Counted from the stretch's first letter, positions 42,336 to 55,640 are shown. The stretch: 64,000 bases of DNA from Siphonodentalium dalli (GCA_032622095.1 CP136064.1:110718004-110782003); one strand, 5' to 3'. Translations and numbers: made by a program. Notes: generated from the sequence alone by a model not told the origin.

Positions 42336-42893
42336 CTGTGTTACTTTTTCAATGGTATAAAGTTACCCTTCAGAACATCAAAAAGTTCCCAGGTTTTGAA
42401 CTGGTTTTGAACTGATGGAGTATGATCTCTATGGGCATAGCGAGAGTAGAGAATCATGGTATGATCTAATCCTTGATCTGACTAGCATCTGAACTGAAGC
42501 TACACATTTCAGCATTTTCATATAACTGCTGCCAAAGTTTAGTTTTCGATGTGTTTTGAAAACTATTTTTTCAATTTCATATACATATAAATGCTAAAAT
42601 ATTGCTTTTTCAATGGTGTAAAATATTGTATTACCGAAAAGGAAATATTTTCCAGGGAAATATTTGTGAACTGTGACACGATACGAAAATTGGCTCAAAT
42701 GATATTTTTTATAACACTTTATCAATCAGTTTCTCATATGTGATACCTGTCCAAGGTTGCTGTTTGTTTTTGACTGATGCAATGTGATAGATGGTGTTGA
42801 AAACATAAAAAAAACACTGTTCTCTCATACTGTGTTGATAGGGAATAAGAATGTCAAGCTAATTGTGTTGTGTTTGATTGTATTCACTTGAAG

Positions 42894-43085
42894 GGGTACT
42901 GTACCCTAAATCCGGTCATTTATTATTATGGGACCATCTCCTTTTATACTCAACAGAACATATGCAACAAATGAATGAATTTGAGCCATGGATTAGTTCA
43001 AAATACACTCATGTGCTCTATGAATGATGCAAACAAAATAGTAATTATAATGAAAAGGAATTTATGACTGGAGTCATATATTATT
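42894..43085. mobile_element. 'GGGTACTGTAC' MITE, left arm
   Basis: GGGTACTGTACCCTAAATCC, ATGGGACCATCTCCTT and GACTGGAGTCATA match the left arm of the complete copy at 50692-50999; the inverse arm is missing. Confidence 0.7.
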
Positions 43086-44659
43086 TTTTTTTACTTTTGG
43101 GGTTGCTCCACTTTATCAATATCTAAATAGTGTTTACGATTTTTGTTGAGAATTTTACTACCAATTTGCAAACTACTTATTGTAAACATACATTCCCATC
43201 AAACTGTTGAAATCCTAGATGCACGGTTCAAAGAATGACCCAGGGGTCCGAGTTCTTTGTTCCTACAGTTAATCCGGGTAATGTGTTTGATTAGTTTGGC
43301 AACTACCTGGCGGCTGTGCATGTCTGGACGGAATAATTGGAGATGTAATCTTGGACCATCAATTGGTGATAAATTTTTCACACCAGTTCATACTTTTTTG
43401 GGCAAATGGCCTCTAACCGCGCGAACACTGCTTCCATGGCTTTAAACGACCAGGTTTGTTGAACTTGTTATCTTAACATTTCCCTCAGATAAATTGGACC
43501 CCTTCTGTACTTTCATAATCTGTCGTCTTTTCCTGAAACCCCCTCCAGATTAATAATAGACTATTCCAATGTATACTTTTATAACTGAGTTGAAAATCCA
43601 TTTAGTACAGAGAGGGTTAGAGTTCATGTTGTGTTTGTGGCAGGTTGTAGAGACCTTAAAGCTGTCAAAAATCATACAGATTATATACTCTAGTATTCCA
43701 AGTTTACGTTCATTGCACGTTCACAAATAAGTTTGTAGTAAAATTTCCTCAGTTATAAATCATGCTGTTAATTGGATGTTTTTCATATTTGGTCGGATGT
43801 TGTGAACTTTTTTTTTTTTAGATGATTGCTCTATATTCCACAATTTTTTCAAAACTCTCAAAATGAGACCACAAAGCTCAAGAATGCCAAAACTTAAGCA
43901 CGAATCAATAACATTTCCTCTGACCTACCTGCTAATTTCTGTAAGTAAAAATGATAACTTGTAATATAAATGATAATTAACATATTCTATACTAAATACT
44001 CATTGAAAAGCAGTTCCCATAGGAAATATTCAGATATTAAATAACTTTAATAAATGTTTGCTGAACTTATTGTGTGACCATTTCCCACCTGCAAAATCTG
44101 CATTTGTATTTTCAATTCTTTTTGTCTGCTCATATTTCATTAACACCCCTCCAGATGAGTAATCGACCTTGCCAATGTTAACTTCCATTCAGTATAGAAA
44201 GAGCTAACAGTCAAATGATATAGATATTTATGAATGTCACATTTGACTGTTTATATCTTGATATTGTAGAAGAAATATTGACTAATTGGCTAAGATTGTT
44301 GATTTCTTGTGTGCTATTCCTTCACTGTTTCTGTTTCCTTTCACAGTACCTTTTACCTTCTTTGTCAATGTACATTATGTATTATTATTGTGTCTATGAA
44401 ATCTGATGACCCATATTAACAGTTAACTTTTTTTTTATAAGAGTCATGTTTGTTATGTTTTGTTTATGATAAGGTTTAATACATGATTTACCTTTTCTTT
44501 TTTTTTGCATTATTAACCTCATTAATTTGTTTTCCTCTTTATAAACATTTGCGCTACTGTGTTAGATAAAACCAGGCGATGTGATTTGCACATGGCCGAA
44601 GTCAGATTATAACAATGCTTAATTCTTTTGAAGCCTGATAGAGCAGATAGATCATTATA
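43086..44659. other. No gene recognised; two dispersed-repeat fragments
   Basis: 43450-43625 and 44050-44210 are copies of the repeat also at 28110 and 56785. A minus-strand frame at 43199-43381 (LHLQLFRPDMHSRQVVAKLI) looks protein-like but is short and has a stop just upstream; I cannot name it. Confidence 0.4.
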
Positions 44660-44825
44660 CAGTAATGCCCTAAGTAATCGACTCCTTAAACACAGCAGAA
44701 TTATGGGTAACTTTTCAGGATTTAGTCGGATATATGGCTTGTTGCCATTCATCGGAAAGCTCTCGGGGAGAGCTTTCCGATGAATGGCAACAAGCCATAT
44801 TTCCGACTAAATCCTGAAAAGTTTA
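44660..44825. mobile_element. Tc1/mariner-type MITE, right end truncated
   Basis: Starts CAGTAATGCCCTAAGTAATC after TA; palindromic through CGGAAAGCTCTC / GAGAGCTTTCCG; stops after CTAAATCCTGAAAAG. Confidence 0.85.
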
Positions 44826-44928
44826 CACCATAAAATTATCATTTGTACGTTTTCTATATCATACATATCAGCCCGTTAACATGAGGCTTCGATGGTGATG
44901 ATATGGACTTTCAAAAGGGGAAGTAATA

Positions 44929-45133
44929 ACCTTCCATGACTGGAGCTTCCTGAATTTTGTGAAAACCCTGTTCCAACGCATTCTCGTTTGTAAAAGAGAA
45001 TACATGGGCCTAACAATATTTACCTTGATCTTGTAAGCCAGTGCATTCTCTTATATATGCGAGGCTCCCTATGGGAGACTCACATAAAAATGAGAATGCA
45101 CTGGCACATGATCTTTAATGCTGCACCAGTGGA
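44929..45133. mobile_element. Older piggyBac-type MITE
   Basis: CCTTCCATGACTGGAGCTTC at the left; two degenerate hairpins (GCATTCTC.TTTGTAAAAGA and GTGCATTCTCTTATATATGC) around CTAACAATATTTACCTTGAT. The terminal TTAA is decayed. Confidence 0.75.
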
Positions 45134-45139
45134 ACCTAT

Positions 45140-45918
45140 TATGTTATTTGTCTGTCTGTCCATCGTCTGTCCATCCACTTTTGGTTTCCGCATGATTACT
45201 CTAGATAATCTCAACTGAATGGAATGAAATTTGGTATGTGGGTTTACTAGCACAAAATACAGATCAAGTATGAATTAGGTTCCACCTTCCAATTTTCACC
45301 AGAGTTATGGTCCTTTTTTTCGTATATGGGATCTGTCTGATCTGGACTAAAAGAATTAACCACTAACATTGTTTAAAGTGACCTATGATGTTTCACCATA
45401 AAAATTATACATAAATAAACTCGTTTTCTTCACCAAGATAACCTTCATATTCTACAGGAAGTTAGTTCTGAAAAATTATATAGCTTACAAATGCTTTCTA
45501 ATAACTATTTCAATAATCTGGCACAAATTAACTCAAGCTGTGCTGTCACTTTTGCCCATCTTGATAATGAATGAAAATATTATTTAACTTATATAGATGT
45601 TTTTAAAATAAATAAACTTCGGATCAGAGTAACTGCTCAATATTGTTGAATAAGAAAGTAGCATTCAGACAAATCTGTTGTGTCCATTGCTTTGGTCCAC
45701 ATGTTGCGATGAAATAAAAGCTGTTAAATTCCAACAAACACTGTATTGACATAATTATAAGTTGATTTTCTTCGCATCGAAGACAGCCTCCATCTTGATC
45801 AATTTAAAACAAGAAACATCATGACGCACTCGCTTAATTACCATATAAGATATGTGTTTACAGCTTACAATGTGTTGAATTAGAATCTTGTGTGAGTTAA
45901 CAGATGCAACGTAGCATA
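45140..45918. other. Dispersed GTCCGTC-type repeat, then unassigned DNA
   Basis: 45140-45320 carries GTCTGTCTGTCCATC and ACAAAATACAGATCAAG as in the 21.6-kb repeat. 45320-45918 shows nothing recognisable. Confidence 0.45.
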
Positions 45919-46130
45919 CAGTAATGCCCTAAATAATCAACTCCTTAACCACAGCAGAATTATGGGTTATTTTTCAGGATTAATCGGAAATATGGCTTGT
46001 TGCCATTCATCGGAAAGCTCTCAGTGAGAGTTTTCCGATGAGTGGCAACAAGCCATATTTCCGACTAAATCCTGAAAAATTACCCATAATTCTGCTGTGG
46101 TTAAGGAGTCGATTATTTAGGGCATTACTG
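45919..46130. mobile_element. Tc1/mariner-type MITE, full two-armed form
   Basis: 212-bp palindrome, TA before it; arms run from CAGTAATGCCCTAAATAATC to CATCGGAAAGCTCTCA and back. The right flanking dinucleotide is TC, a mutated TA. Confidence 0.9.
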
Positions 46131-46992
46131 TCTGTACACAACGACTTAGTAGTATTGTCTGTAATACAATTTCAACGCAACGCACACAACAGATTCGTCT
46201 GAACACTACTCATATTTGATGGTTCACTTTATATACATGTACAACATGCTCATAGCATCAAACGAATTAAATGAGATTGTACTGTTAATTGAGATAATTG
46301 CTTCATTACATTATTGTAGATTAATTAATTATTATTCTCACATTTATTACCCATGATCATTTCATTGTAAATCTTCACAATGTTAATTTATTTTAAACAT
46401 TTATTTGCTTAGTTGATGATGAGGTCTCTCTATCCTGCTTTCCTGGCTATTAACTTGAGCCGAATTTGAGCATCCCTGGCTGTGTCTGGTAACCAGTGAA
46501 GGTCGAGCTAGAGAGGCTAGGAATAGTGGTCGCTAAATATTGTACTCATAACTTGGAATGTGGTTGATAGATTTTAGGCCTAATTTTCCCAAATCTATTC
46601 ATCAAAATTTTGAATATTTAAATTATTCTCTTGCTCTATGATTTGAGTGTAGGTCATTTGATATTCAAACCACATAACACCCAGCCAAAAAAAAAATCAA
46701 ATGATACATAATTTTGAGTCAAATGATGTCGAATACATTATAATTTGATATAAAATTTATATCTAAAGACAATTTATATATTTGTTCAGAAAACAGGTAT
46801 TACAATGAACTGAAATCTATCATGAAGATAAATATAATGTATTTCCTAAAAACTGGAAAAGATAATTATGGGAGCATAATTATATAGTTATCTTGCAGAG
46901 TACAATGTTTAGTGATAATCGCCATTTTAGTCAATTCATTTTGCAGTATGCGCAGTAGAAATTTAGAAAAGCTATGGCAGCTGTATATGGGA
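46131..46992. other. No gene seen
   Basis: AT-rich DNA, short frames only. Confidence 0.4.
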
Positions 46993-47247
46993 GGCCAAAT
47001 TCACATTTAATAGCTAATTACGCTGAAGCATGATGCATAAGCGTAAAGCCATTACGCTTAAGCATAAAGCCATTACGCTTAAGCGTAATTGATTCACTCA
47101 CAACTCCGATTGGTTTTCATAGCCTTACTACATGTACCTTACATATAATGGTATCATCTAACGTAAATATATGTTTCATTATGCTTAAGTGTAATGTAAA
47201 TCTGAATTACGCTTAAGCGTAATTGGCTATTAAATGTGAATTTGGCC
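46993..47247. mobile_element. MITE with TTACGCTTAAGCGTAA palindromes
   Basis: Ends GGCCAAATTCACATTTAATA / inverted. Inside, six or so copies of the self-complementary ATTACGCTTAAGCGTAAT or its halves. The flanks TATATGGGA and TGTATGGCA agree at 7 of 9 bases, a possible decayed 9-bp TSD. Confidence 0.8.
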
Positions 47248-48155
47248 TGTATGGCATGAGACACTCAAATGAAGCCAATAATTCTGTGTTAAAGTTTGAA
47301 AGTCACCAGCCAACAATAGTGTTTGTCACTAGCAATTGATCTGGCCACCACAGTGACTTTGATACACCAAGTGATACTATTTTTAGAACACTAAGCTATT
47401 TGAAAGTGATTCATGTTTTATTTTTAAATATAAATCTCTCTTTATAATCTGTTTATAGTTTGTATATGTGTGACTGACACCAAATGTAAACAGGCCTTAA
47501 AAATTAGTTTTGACAAAAAATTTGTTGTTCGAAGTTGTGAGAGACTCTTTGTTCAAATATATGGCATTCACTTTTTCTTATGCTTATGTTCCTTAAAGTT
47601 ATGTGAAATAAAAATACCTTTTGTAACATACAAAGTTTTGTATAAAATTGTTCACATCATGCACAAATCAAGCAGGTTTATTCATTAAATGATTGCAAAT
47701 AGTACTCATATATGAGTATGTACTTCTGAATGAATAATTGTTGCTTTTGCAATATGTTCATACCAAAAAGATCTGTATAGATTCATCCTTCAAACACTAT
47801 ATATTTCTGCAGATTATTTGTGAGTCCATAATATTATTCTGATTTTATATGGCATATCCAGTCTCTGTTGATTGAATCTATGATGGTTTTATATCTAAAT
47901 GGTAACATCAAAGCATTCTTCTTGTTCCAATTTAGACCAGCGTAGATGACAAAATGTCAATTTTCGGGTAGGACTCTGACAGTTTTAGTTTGAGTGAAAT
48001 ATGTCTTGACACTGGTGTTTATCCTGTTCAGGCCTCTAATTAGTTGTTAGGATGTTATTCAGTTATGACCGTAATGCCCTTAGAAATCACCTTATTGTTA
48101 TATTATTCCATTTGAGGTTCAAACTCCAGATAGGGTATTAATTTTAATGATAATA
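47248..48155. other. No gene seen
   Basis: AT-rich, with a 72-codon plus-strand frame at 47470-47688 without known domain. Not called. Confidence 0.4.
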
Positions 48156-48362
48156 CAGTAATGCTCTAAATAATCAACTCCTTAACCACAGCATAATTAT
48201 GGGTAATTTTTCAGGATTTAGTCGGAAATATAGCTTGTTGCCATCCATCGGAAAGCTCTGTCGGAGAGCTCTTATGGCAACAACCCATATTTCCGACTAA
48301 ATCCTGAAAAATTACCCATAATTCTGCTGTGGTTAAGGAGTCAATTATTTAGGGCATTACTG
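48156..48362. mobile_element. Tc1/mariner-type MITE, full two-armed form
   Basis: TA on both sides; 207-bp palindrome like 45919-46130, with CAGTAATGCTCTAAATAATC at the left end. Confidence 0.9.
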
Positions 48363-48664
48363 TATAATGTCTGTATGATTGCTTTTCAGTTATTTATTTG
48401 CCACTAGTTTTCTCACTGTATGTACACAAATTTATGCACAAATTTGTTTGATGTGTTGTGGTACTTCAGAGAGGTACACAGCACTGTGATATATAAACAG
48501 AGTTGCCGGAGGGGTTGGGGGAAATAAGACCCCTATAGCCGCTGGAGGGAATCTCAGTCCAAGCAAGCAATTGCAAATATCCGTAAATTATTAGGATGTA
48601 TTAGTAAATCAGACTATAATATATTATCGTGTTCTTAACAAATACGATAATGTAAGTAGATTAA

Positions 48665-48863
48665 CCATTTCATGATGGGAGCTGCGCTTGTGCAGCATAA
48701 AAGATCCCGTTGGGAGCCTCGTATATAGAAGAGAATGCACTGGCTTACAAGTTCAAGGTAAATTTGGTTAGGCCAATGAATTCTCTTATATGGGAGACTC
48801 GCATATATAAGAGAATTAATGCATTGGTACATGGTTTTCAGGAAGCTCCAGTCATGGAAGGGT
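48665..48863. mobile_element. Older piggyBac-type MITE
   Basis: TTAA then CCATTTCATGATGGGAGC at the left; CAGTCATGGAAGGG then TTTA at the right; degenerate hairpin halves with AAGAGAATGCACTGGCTTAC between. Confidence 0.75.
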
Positions 48864-50028
48864 TTATTTGAGAAATTACATCTGCTTGCATGATCAGAAC
48901 AAATCAGGAAAGCACAGTAACTTGCTTTATTTAAACTCTTCACTGCTGATTGACATCATGACATCGTGTGCTGGGCCATTGACATTCTTGACATTTTGCA
49001 GTGGAAAAATACAATGGAAATGTCGCGAAAACCATACAACTGGCTTTGTCCAAAGGATATTGTCATACACAATCCTTGAATTCATATATTGTTAGAAACA
49101 TCGAGATACACTTTTCCAGTTGCACTAATTTCTGAGTTCCCGAAGATGAACGATGGCCACCTACTAGTGCCTTGAAGTAGGTCCGTAGGAACTACGGACC
49201 ATTTAGATCAAGACGTGCACTTATAGGTCCGTAATAGTTACAGAGGTCACAGCAGCGAAGAGGTTAAAATTGGCAAGGTAATTGGAACATAATCAGGCAG
49301 AAGCAAACACATGGCTTTTAGCGATGTTCACTTTCATATCTTTCAGAATAAGGCAGTAGCTATCGATTGAAAACTATTATTTTCCCTATAAGATTGTTCA
49401 CTTGTGGTCAAATAAAATAAATCTCCTTTGTGATCCCTGTTGGTTTATTTAGTGGGAAATAATCAGGTGAAACTGGCATTAATCTGTGGATCATGTAAGG
49501 GAATGAGTCTGAGGGGAAATATAGGCTCGGCGGAAATGGACCCTAAAAGGGACCCACTGCCCCTCCAGTTGAAACCCTGATATATTGCTCATGCTTTTTA
49601 CATGTGAGTATCCATAAGCTATGCACCAAACAAAAAAAAAAAAAACATGCCATTTGTTTTCATCAACAAACCATGTGCTACAGAAGAGATTTGTGCTGGG
49701 TACTGGACCCCAGTGGATAAAGGTGCCCCATGGATATAAACACAACAGAATATATGCAACAATACCACGCATGTTTCTCATATGGGTATAATCACACACC
49801 TATATTCACACAATTAGTTATTGGGTTATGAAAATCGGGAATGCCTACGTCACTTCAAGATGATCATGTGCACGCACTCGCTGCTTTGTTTTTACTGAGA
49901 CTGTGTTGGAATTTAAACAAGATGTTCTTTATAAGTGTTTTGGTAGTGTTGAAAAGTTGTTCAAATTATTTAATAATGTTATATTTTAAAAATGTACTGG
50001 TATACATGATTATAAGGAATGACTTGCA
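48864..50028. other. No gene seen; small GGTCCGTA palindrome
   Basis: GGTCCGTAGGAACTACGGACC-like palindrome near 49181-49201, with a further GGTCCGTAA at 49226. Frames at 48868, 49491 (-) and 49841 carry no recognisable domain. Confidence 0.4.
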
Positions 50029-50141
50029 GATCGATTATGGTCATTGGTTTTGACCGGCAGAGTAATTAAACAAAGTTTGTGTGAATTCATACACTTCGTT
50101 TAATTAATCTGCCGGTCAAAATCCAATGACCATAATCGATC
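50029..50141. repeat. Palindrome, about 45-bp arms
   Basis: GATCGATTATGGTCATTGG, TTTTGACCGGCAGA and TAATTAAAC, then the inverse. Probably a foldback MITE. Confidence 0.85.
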
Positions 50142-50165
50142 CAATCGATCCACAATCGATCTTAA

Positions 50166-50414
50166 CCCTTCCATGACTAGAGCTTCCTGAAATTTTGCGA
50201 AACCCTGTTCCTGCCAATACATTCTCTTATATATGCGAGCCTCACATTTATAAAAAAAATACATTGGCCTAACAATATTTACCTTGACCTTGTAAGCCAG
50301 TGCATTCTCGTAACACATGTATGCGAGGCTCCGTATGGGAGACTCCCATATGTAAGAGAATGCACTGGCACAGGATCTTAATGCTGCACCAGCGCAGCTC
50401 CCATCATGAAAGGG
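50166..50414. mobile_element. Older piggyBac-type MITE, complete
   Basis: TTAA on both sides, ends CCCTTCCATGA / TCATGAAAGGG, two degenerate hairpins. This copy defines the ends of the older subfamily. Confidence 0.88.
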
Positions 50415-50691
50415 TTAAGTAACCCTTAGATACAAACATGTAAAATACACAACCTTTATTCATCTGACCGAAGTTGTTTGATGTTTGATGTGGTACCTCA
50501 GAGAGGTTATTCATGAATGACTGCCACTGTTCAGACATCCCTTGTCTGATCTGGCATGACGCCACCCAGGGAGATGGCAACAGAGGGTGGTGGCTTGGGA
50601 GTGTCCCCTCCCAAACTTCAGTCAAAATTGTCAACAATTGCAAATTTCATGCATGAATCAATGGCAGTTGGATTGTTCTGATTGTTTGAAG

Positions 50692-50999
50692 GGGTACTGT
50701 ACACTAAATCTGGCCATTTATGGGACCATCTCCTTGTATACTCAATGGAATGGAATTTGAGCAATGGATTAGTGGAAACGATGCAAACAACATGGTAATT
50801 ATAATGAAAATGAATAAATGGCTGGAGTCATAAATTCATTTTAATTATAATTACAATGTTGTTTGCATCGTTCATAGATCAAATGAGTGAATTTTGTACT
50901 AATCCGTGGCTCAAATTCATTCATTTGTTGCATATTTTTTGTCGAGTATAAAAAGTGATGCATGGTCCCATAAATAGCTGGATTTAGTGTACAGTACCC
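50692..50999. mobile_element. 'GGGTACTGTAC' MITE, complete palindrome
   Basis: GGGTACTGTACACTAAATCT ... inverted at the right end; the arms include GAATTTGAGCAATGGATTAG and ATGCAAACAACATGGTAATT. 308 bp. Confidence 0.88.
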
Positions 51000-52167
51000 A
51001 TTTAATTTTGTAACGAACATTCAATATAAAATATGTTGTTTTTAAACAATACTTGAAATTCTTGAATGTTTTCCTATTTTCAATCAAAATGTTAATACTG
51101 AAAGGGTTGGGATGTTCTAAGTTTGAGATATCAGTTACAACTCATCAAGGGGGGGGGGATCTGCATATGTAAATTTTTGTCTTCAAGGAAGGGGGGTATC
51201 CTTGGAAATTCTAAGGGGGGGGGGGGGTGTTCCATCAACATCACCCTCTAGCCATTTCCCCTGACATCACCTCAAATAAACTACCACTTGACCATGTACC
51301 CATTGCATATATATTGGGTGGACATTGTAACATCATTCAGACTGAGGGCCTAAAGACTCTGCATATTATATAGGTTCCAGGCTATATTGATTTTGACTTC
51401 AGATACCAGTCAACAGAAGCTGTCATCACTGGAAATCAATATAATTTCATTTCTTTTCAGTACATGAACATAAGGCTGTGAGACAGCAAATTTTACTATT
51501 TGTATTTGTGAAACACTATCCTGTTTGGTAAATATATTTTAAAGGCCCACTTAATTTTCGAACCTCCGGATCACATTTTTATATACAATATATTCCATAT
51601 TATGTATCATTTGAAAGAGGAAGCTCCAAAACTGTATTATCAACTGATCTGGTTGAATAAACTGGGAACATATTGTTTTTGTCGAGGTACTGAGGTGTGT
51701 TCTGTGATTAATTTTGATCCATACTGTACTATAAAGTCTTCTATTCTCAACTCTATCTCTTAGTTTGAATCTCTATCACCTGGTGTGGACACTCCAAGGC
51801 CACAGGTGTTCCGTATTCTGGTGGAATATATATATTTTTGGTTCGTCTTCCAAATGGTATACAATATGGAATATGTTGTGTATAATGTAATCTGGTCATT
51901 CGAAAATTATTTATCTTCTGGAAAGTTGACATTTTGACTTTGATATTATTAAAGATGATCTATCACTTCCCGGCACTATATTTCACACCCAGGTGTATTA
52001 AAAAAATAGAATATCAATTAAAAAAACATGCACATATTACAATGAACAGTGTGTTCTAAATACAGCCGTATTTCCTAATAACAGAAGCTCCTGTTGTCTG
52101 GTCTCTATTGCTCATAATTATTATATTATAGCCCTGAATCTACACAGAAAGTTCAAGTGCACCATGT
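51000..52167. other. G-runs and one MITE end; no gene seen
   Basis: Poly-G runs at about 51150 and 51210. 51545-51690 matches the left half of the TTAA MITE at 56323. A phrase AAAGATGATCTATCACTTCC at 51953 recurs near 58393. Confidence 0.45.
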
Positions 52168-52171
52168 TTAA

Positions 52172-52388
52172 CCATTTCATGAAGGGAGAAGCACTGGGAC
52201 AGCATTATAGATCCTGTGCCAGTGCATTCTCTTATATATGCGAGTCTCCCATAGGGAGCCTCGCATATATAAGAGAATGCGTTGGCTTACAAGGACAAGG
52301 TAAATATTGTTAGGCCATTGTATTCTCTTGTAAATGTGAGGCTCCCTATGGGAGACTCGCTTATATAAGAGAATGCATTGGCACAGTT
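52172..52388. mobile_element. Older piggyBac-type MITE, right end lost
   Basis: TTAA, CCATTTCATGAAGGGAG, a near-perfect hairpin around CTCCCATAGGGAG, then a second hairpin ending GAATGCATTGGCACAG. Confidence 0.8.
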
Positions 52389-53756
52389 AGTCCAATTTGG
52401 ATGTCCTTTTTTTATACCAGAGTTACATCCCTCATTTGACTTGGGAATTTCTGAATATTTTCTCTGTGAACTTTTCAGCTTGTACCTTGGGCATGGATCA
52501 TCGGATTTTGTTGTGCTTTGGTTTACCCACTTCTTGGATATAGAAAATAAAAAAAATAATTTCCATCCATTGGGCTGCCCGCTCTCTAAACTGAGTGTTT
52601 GGGCATATGCCACACTTGGCAATGCACTTGTTTGATTGACAGCTGTGGAAATCTCCATAATATGATTGGCACAATAGAATCTCTGACTTTGTCAGCATAT
52701 CTAATTACAGCCATATCGGAGAAGTCATATGCTAGTGATATTTAGGTGCCTTTTTTATGTGTTGCGTAGTAAATTATTCCTTGTGCCTTTATTAATATTT
52801 CATGCTGCTGAAATGTAAAAGTGTCTGGTTCTGAGATTGATTGTTCACGATCCACAAATCATATCTATCTCAATTGCAAATACCATGGCTACTAACTTAA
52901 CAAACCCTTGCTTTAATTTGAGTTTAGTCGTATCTATTAAGAACAAACTGAGAGCAGCAGACTAATCCAAAGTTTCCTTTGAGTTAGGCTAGATGTTGCA
53001 ATTAATCCCTCCCATTAGTCTACCATGTAGTTTACTTGTGTACCAAGTTTATTATTGTGTGCATTCAAATATAATCGAGGCAAAATTGTTGGGGGTGGGG
53101 ATAAATTTGTAAATATAAACAAACCAGACAAGATGCGTTGTTACTTCTAACATAAAATTTAGATTGTAATACATCATTGTGATCGTGGAATCACTCTTTT
53201 TGATAAAAAATACCACTCTATTGATATGTAGAATAAAATTTATTACATTTGACAAATAAACCCGTCACTGGGTAAACTATCTGGTGGCTGGTAATTGGGA
53301 GGGAACTTTGTTTAAAATCATCTACACCAACCAATATTACAGGCTGCTTGTAGTCAAAGTACCAGAAGAACGTTTGTCTTCTGAACCCGTTATGCTGGCA
53401 ATTGATATCCTAGACATGTTCTTCAGAAATTAACCGGAAACTGTCAGAACCAGTCAATCTCTTTACCAACAGTGAACACAATGTTGTATATCTCCGTCTA
53501 TATGAAGACAATCTGCTGTACATTTATATTATCCACAAACAAATATCCATCTTTTGATACATTGATCATTACATTTATTATATTTTTTATATATGTACCA
53601 TTAGCTTAAATAAATATCTGCTTTTTTCTGCACGTATCTGTTATTGTTTTCATATACCTCATTTCAACACTTTCTTTACCATATTTGGTTTCCCTCCTGC
53701 CAATGTTTCAATTTGGCACCATGGGGGAATGCCAGTAACTGTTGTGCAACCAAGTC
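52389..53756. other. No gene recognised
   Basis: 52395-52640 keeps overlapping open frames on both strands (plus: CPFFIPELHPSFDLGISEYF), which may be an unknown repeat; no domain seen. The remainder is AT-rich. Confidence 0.35.
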
Positions 53757-54200
53757 TGATTATAGTGTGTCTTTGCAGAATGAGGTCCCCAGAGGGAGAA
53801 TTTAGTGATGCTATCCCGCATAGTGGGCTAGCATCACCAAATTCACCCTCCGGGACCTCATTCTTCATGGCCTCATCTGATATGGGAGACTTAGACTGAA
53901 GCTCCAAAATGGTGAATATTGTGATGTACACCCATTGGGAACCTCAATTATGCAATGTGTCGTCTGCCAATTTGGGGATATAGAGAATCTAAACGAAAAA
54001 AGAAATAGAATCTATGTGAAGAAGTTTATAGAAATTTGATAATAAAGAAATTTTGCGATAGAAGATGAGGCCTAAGCAGAATGAGGTCCCCAGAGGGTGA
54101 ATTTAGTGATGCTAGCCTGCAATGTGGGATAGCAATCACTAAATTAACCCTCTGGGGACCTCATTCTGCAAATGACAGGCACCTTATTCTCAGGCCTGTA
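53757..54200. mobile_element. Foldback element, 'GAGGTCCCCAG' family, full form
   Basis: Hairpins at 53777-53865 and 54076-54170, separated by the family spacer (AATTTGGGGATATAGAGAAT). The outer ends are diverged and no clear TSD is visible. Confidence 0.85.
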
Positions 54201-55439
54201 TGTACTGTGAAAACCCGACATGGATAGGACACTGGACTGAACTTCCTGAAAATGCATAATAAATTGGCACAACAAATCAATTTCGAGAGATGGTATTACA
54301 GTCCTTTCCATAAGAAAAACACAGCGAGAACAACTATTTGCTCCCACAATTCAGAATATAAGCGCAAGTTAAACACATATACAAGCATTGGTTGGATTTC
54401 CTCAAGACAAAGTGCCTTTATGGGTACCCCAAATACCCACATGTGCCCATAATTAAATTGAGACTGAGAAATCGACGTAAAAATAATTTGAAATAGTACA
54501 ATATTGATTAAATGATTCAAAACACATGATCAATTTTGATCTAGATGTGACTTTCAACAGGAATTAATTTTAGCACCTGTCAATTGAAAATTGCTAATGC
54601 AGGAGCAATTGCTGCCATCTCTTGGGAAGGACTGGGTAAGAGAATTGAAACTTGGACATGGTTGTCTGTTTAAGACATAGAATCTCAGGAATGTCTATTG
54701 GTTTTTTGTTTATGTGGGATAGCGTCACTAAATTCACCCTCTGGGGACCTCATTCTGCAAATGACAGACACGCTATATCAGGCTTGTGTGCAACCTCTTG
54801 TTATGGATGGGATAAAGAAAATGGTTAAGGATAGAATTGTTGATTTATTCAATAAAATAACTCAACATATCATAATTAACATTTAGCTGTATGTGTCCAA
54901 CTGCTGCTATTTAAACTATACAGAGTACACACAAATTGTATCACATATTTTATAATGTTTTTCCAAGGCCATTCATATCTTGATGTCACACATTATGTTC
55001 CGCTTCCACAAAGAGACAGCATTTTTGATTGGTCAGAGAGCCATGCAACATATCCTATGTTTATGTCTCAGGCTGCCAAGGGAAACTCCAAGACAACCGT
55101 TTTGACATCATGTGATGACCATTCTTCCCAAATAAATGTCAATTTGCTATGAATGACCAGGACTGTCAGCAGAACATATGCGTTATTGCAGTTCATTGCC
55201 GGGAATATCATGTGACATTTGACGGCTTGGGGCCTATATTAAACTAGAGCATTCCGGTTATGAAATTTCAATTCAGTTCCGGTTTTGGTTTGGACAAAAG
55301 AGTGGATTTTCGGTTTCGTTGTTACAATAATTTATTAACTAGTACTAGTTCAATTCAGAAAGGCTTGAGAATGAAGGGCAAACATTTTATATGCCCGTTT
55401 TTAAAAAACAGGACGTATCATGTTATTGGTCGTGAATGA
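54201..55439. other. Unassigned DNA with one partial foldback arm
   Basis: 54712-54785 is a single arm of the same family (TTCACCCTCTGGGGACCTCA). Otherwise short frames without domains. Confidence 0.45.
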
Positions 55440-55453
55440 TGTTCAAACATTAA

Positions 55454-55640
55454 AAGTGCAGCATTAAGATCCTGTGCCAGTGCATTCTCTTACATATGGG
55501 AGTCTCCCACACAGAGCCTCGCATACATGTATTACGAGAATGCACTGGCTTACAAGGTCAAGGTAAATATTGTTAGGCCAATGTATTTTCTTATAAATGC
55601 GAGGCTCGCATATATAAGAGAATGTATTGGCAGGCACAGG
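55454..55640. mobile_element. Older piggyBac-type MITE, both ends decayed
   Basis: CCAGTGCATTCTCTTACATA, GGCTTACAAGGTCAAGGTAA and ATATAAGAGAATGTATTGGC in the family order. Confidence 0.75.

Noticed and set aside
43199-43381. Minus-strand frame with LHLQLFRPDMHSRQ
   Set aside because: Looks protein-like but is short, has a stop just upstream and no recognised family; may be a relic of an unknown element.
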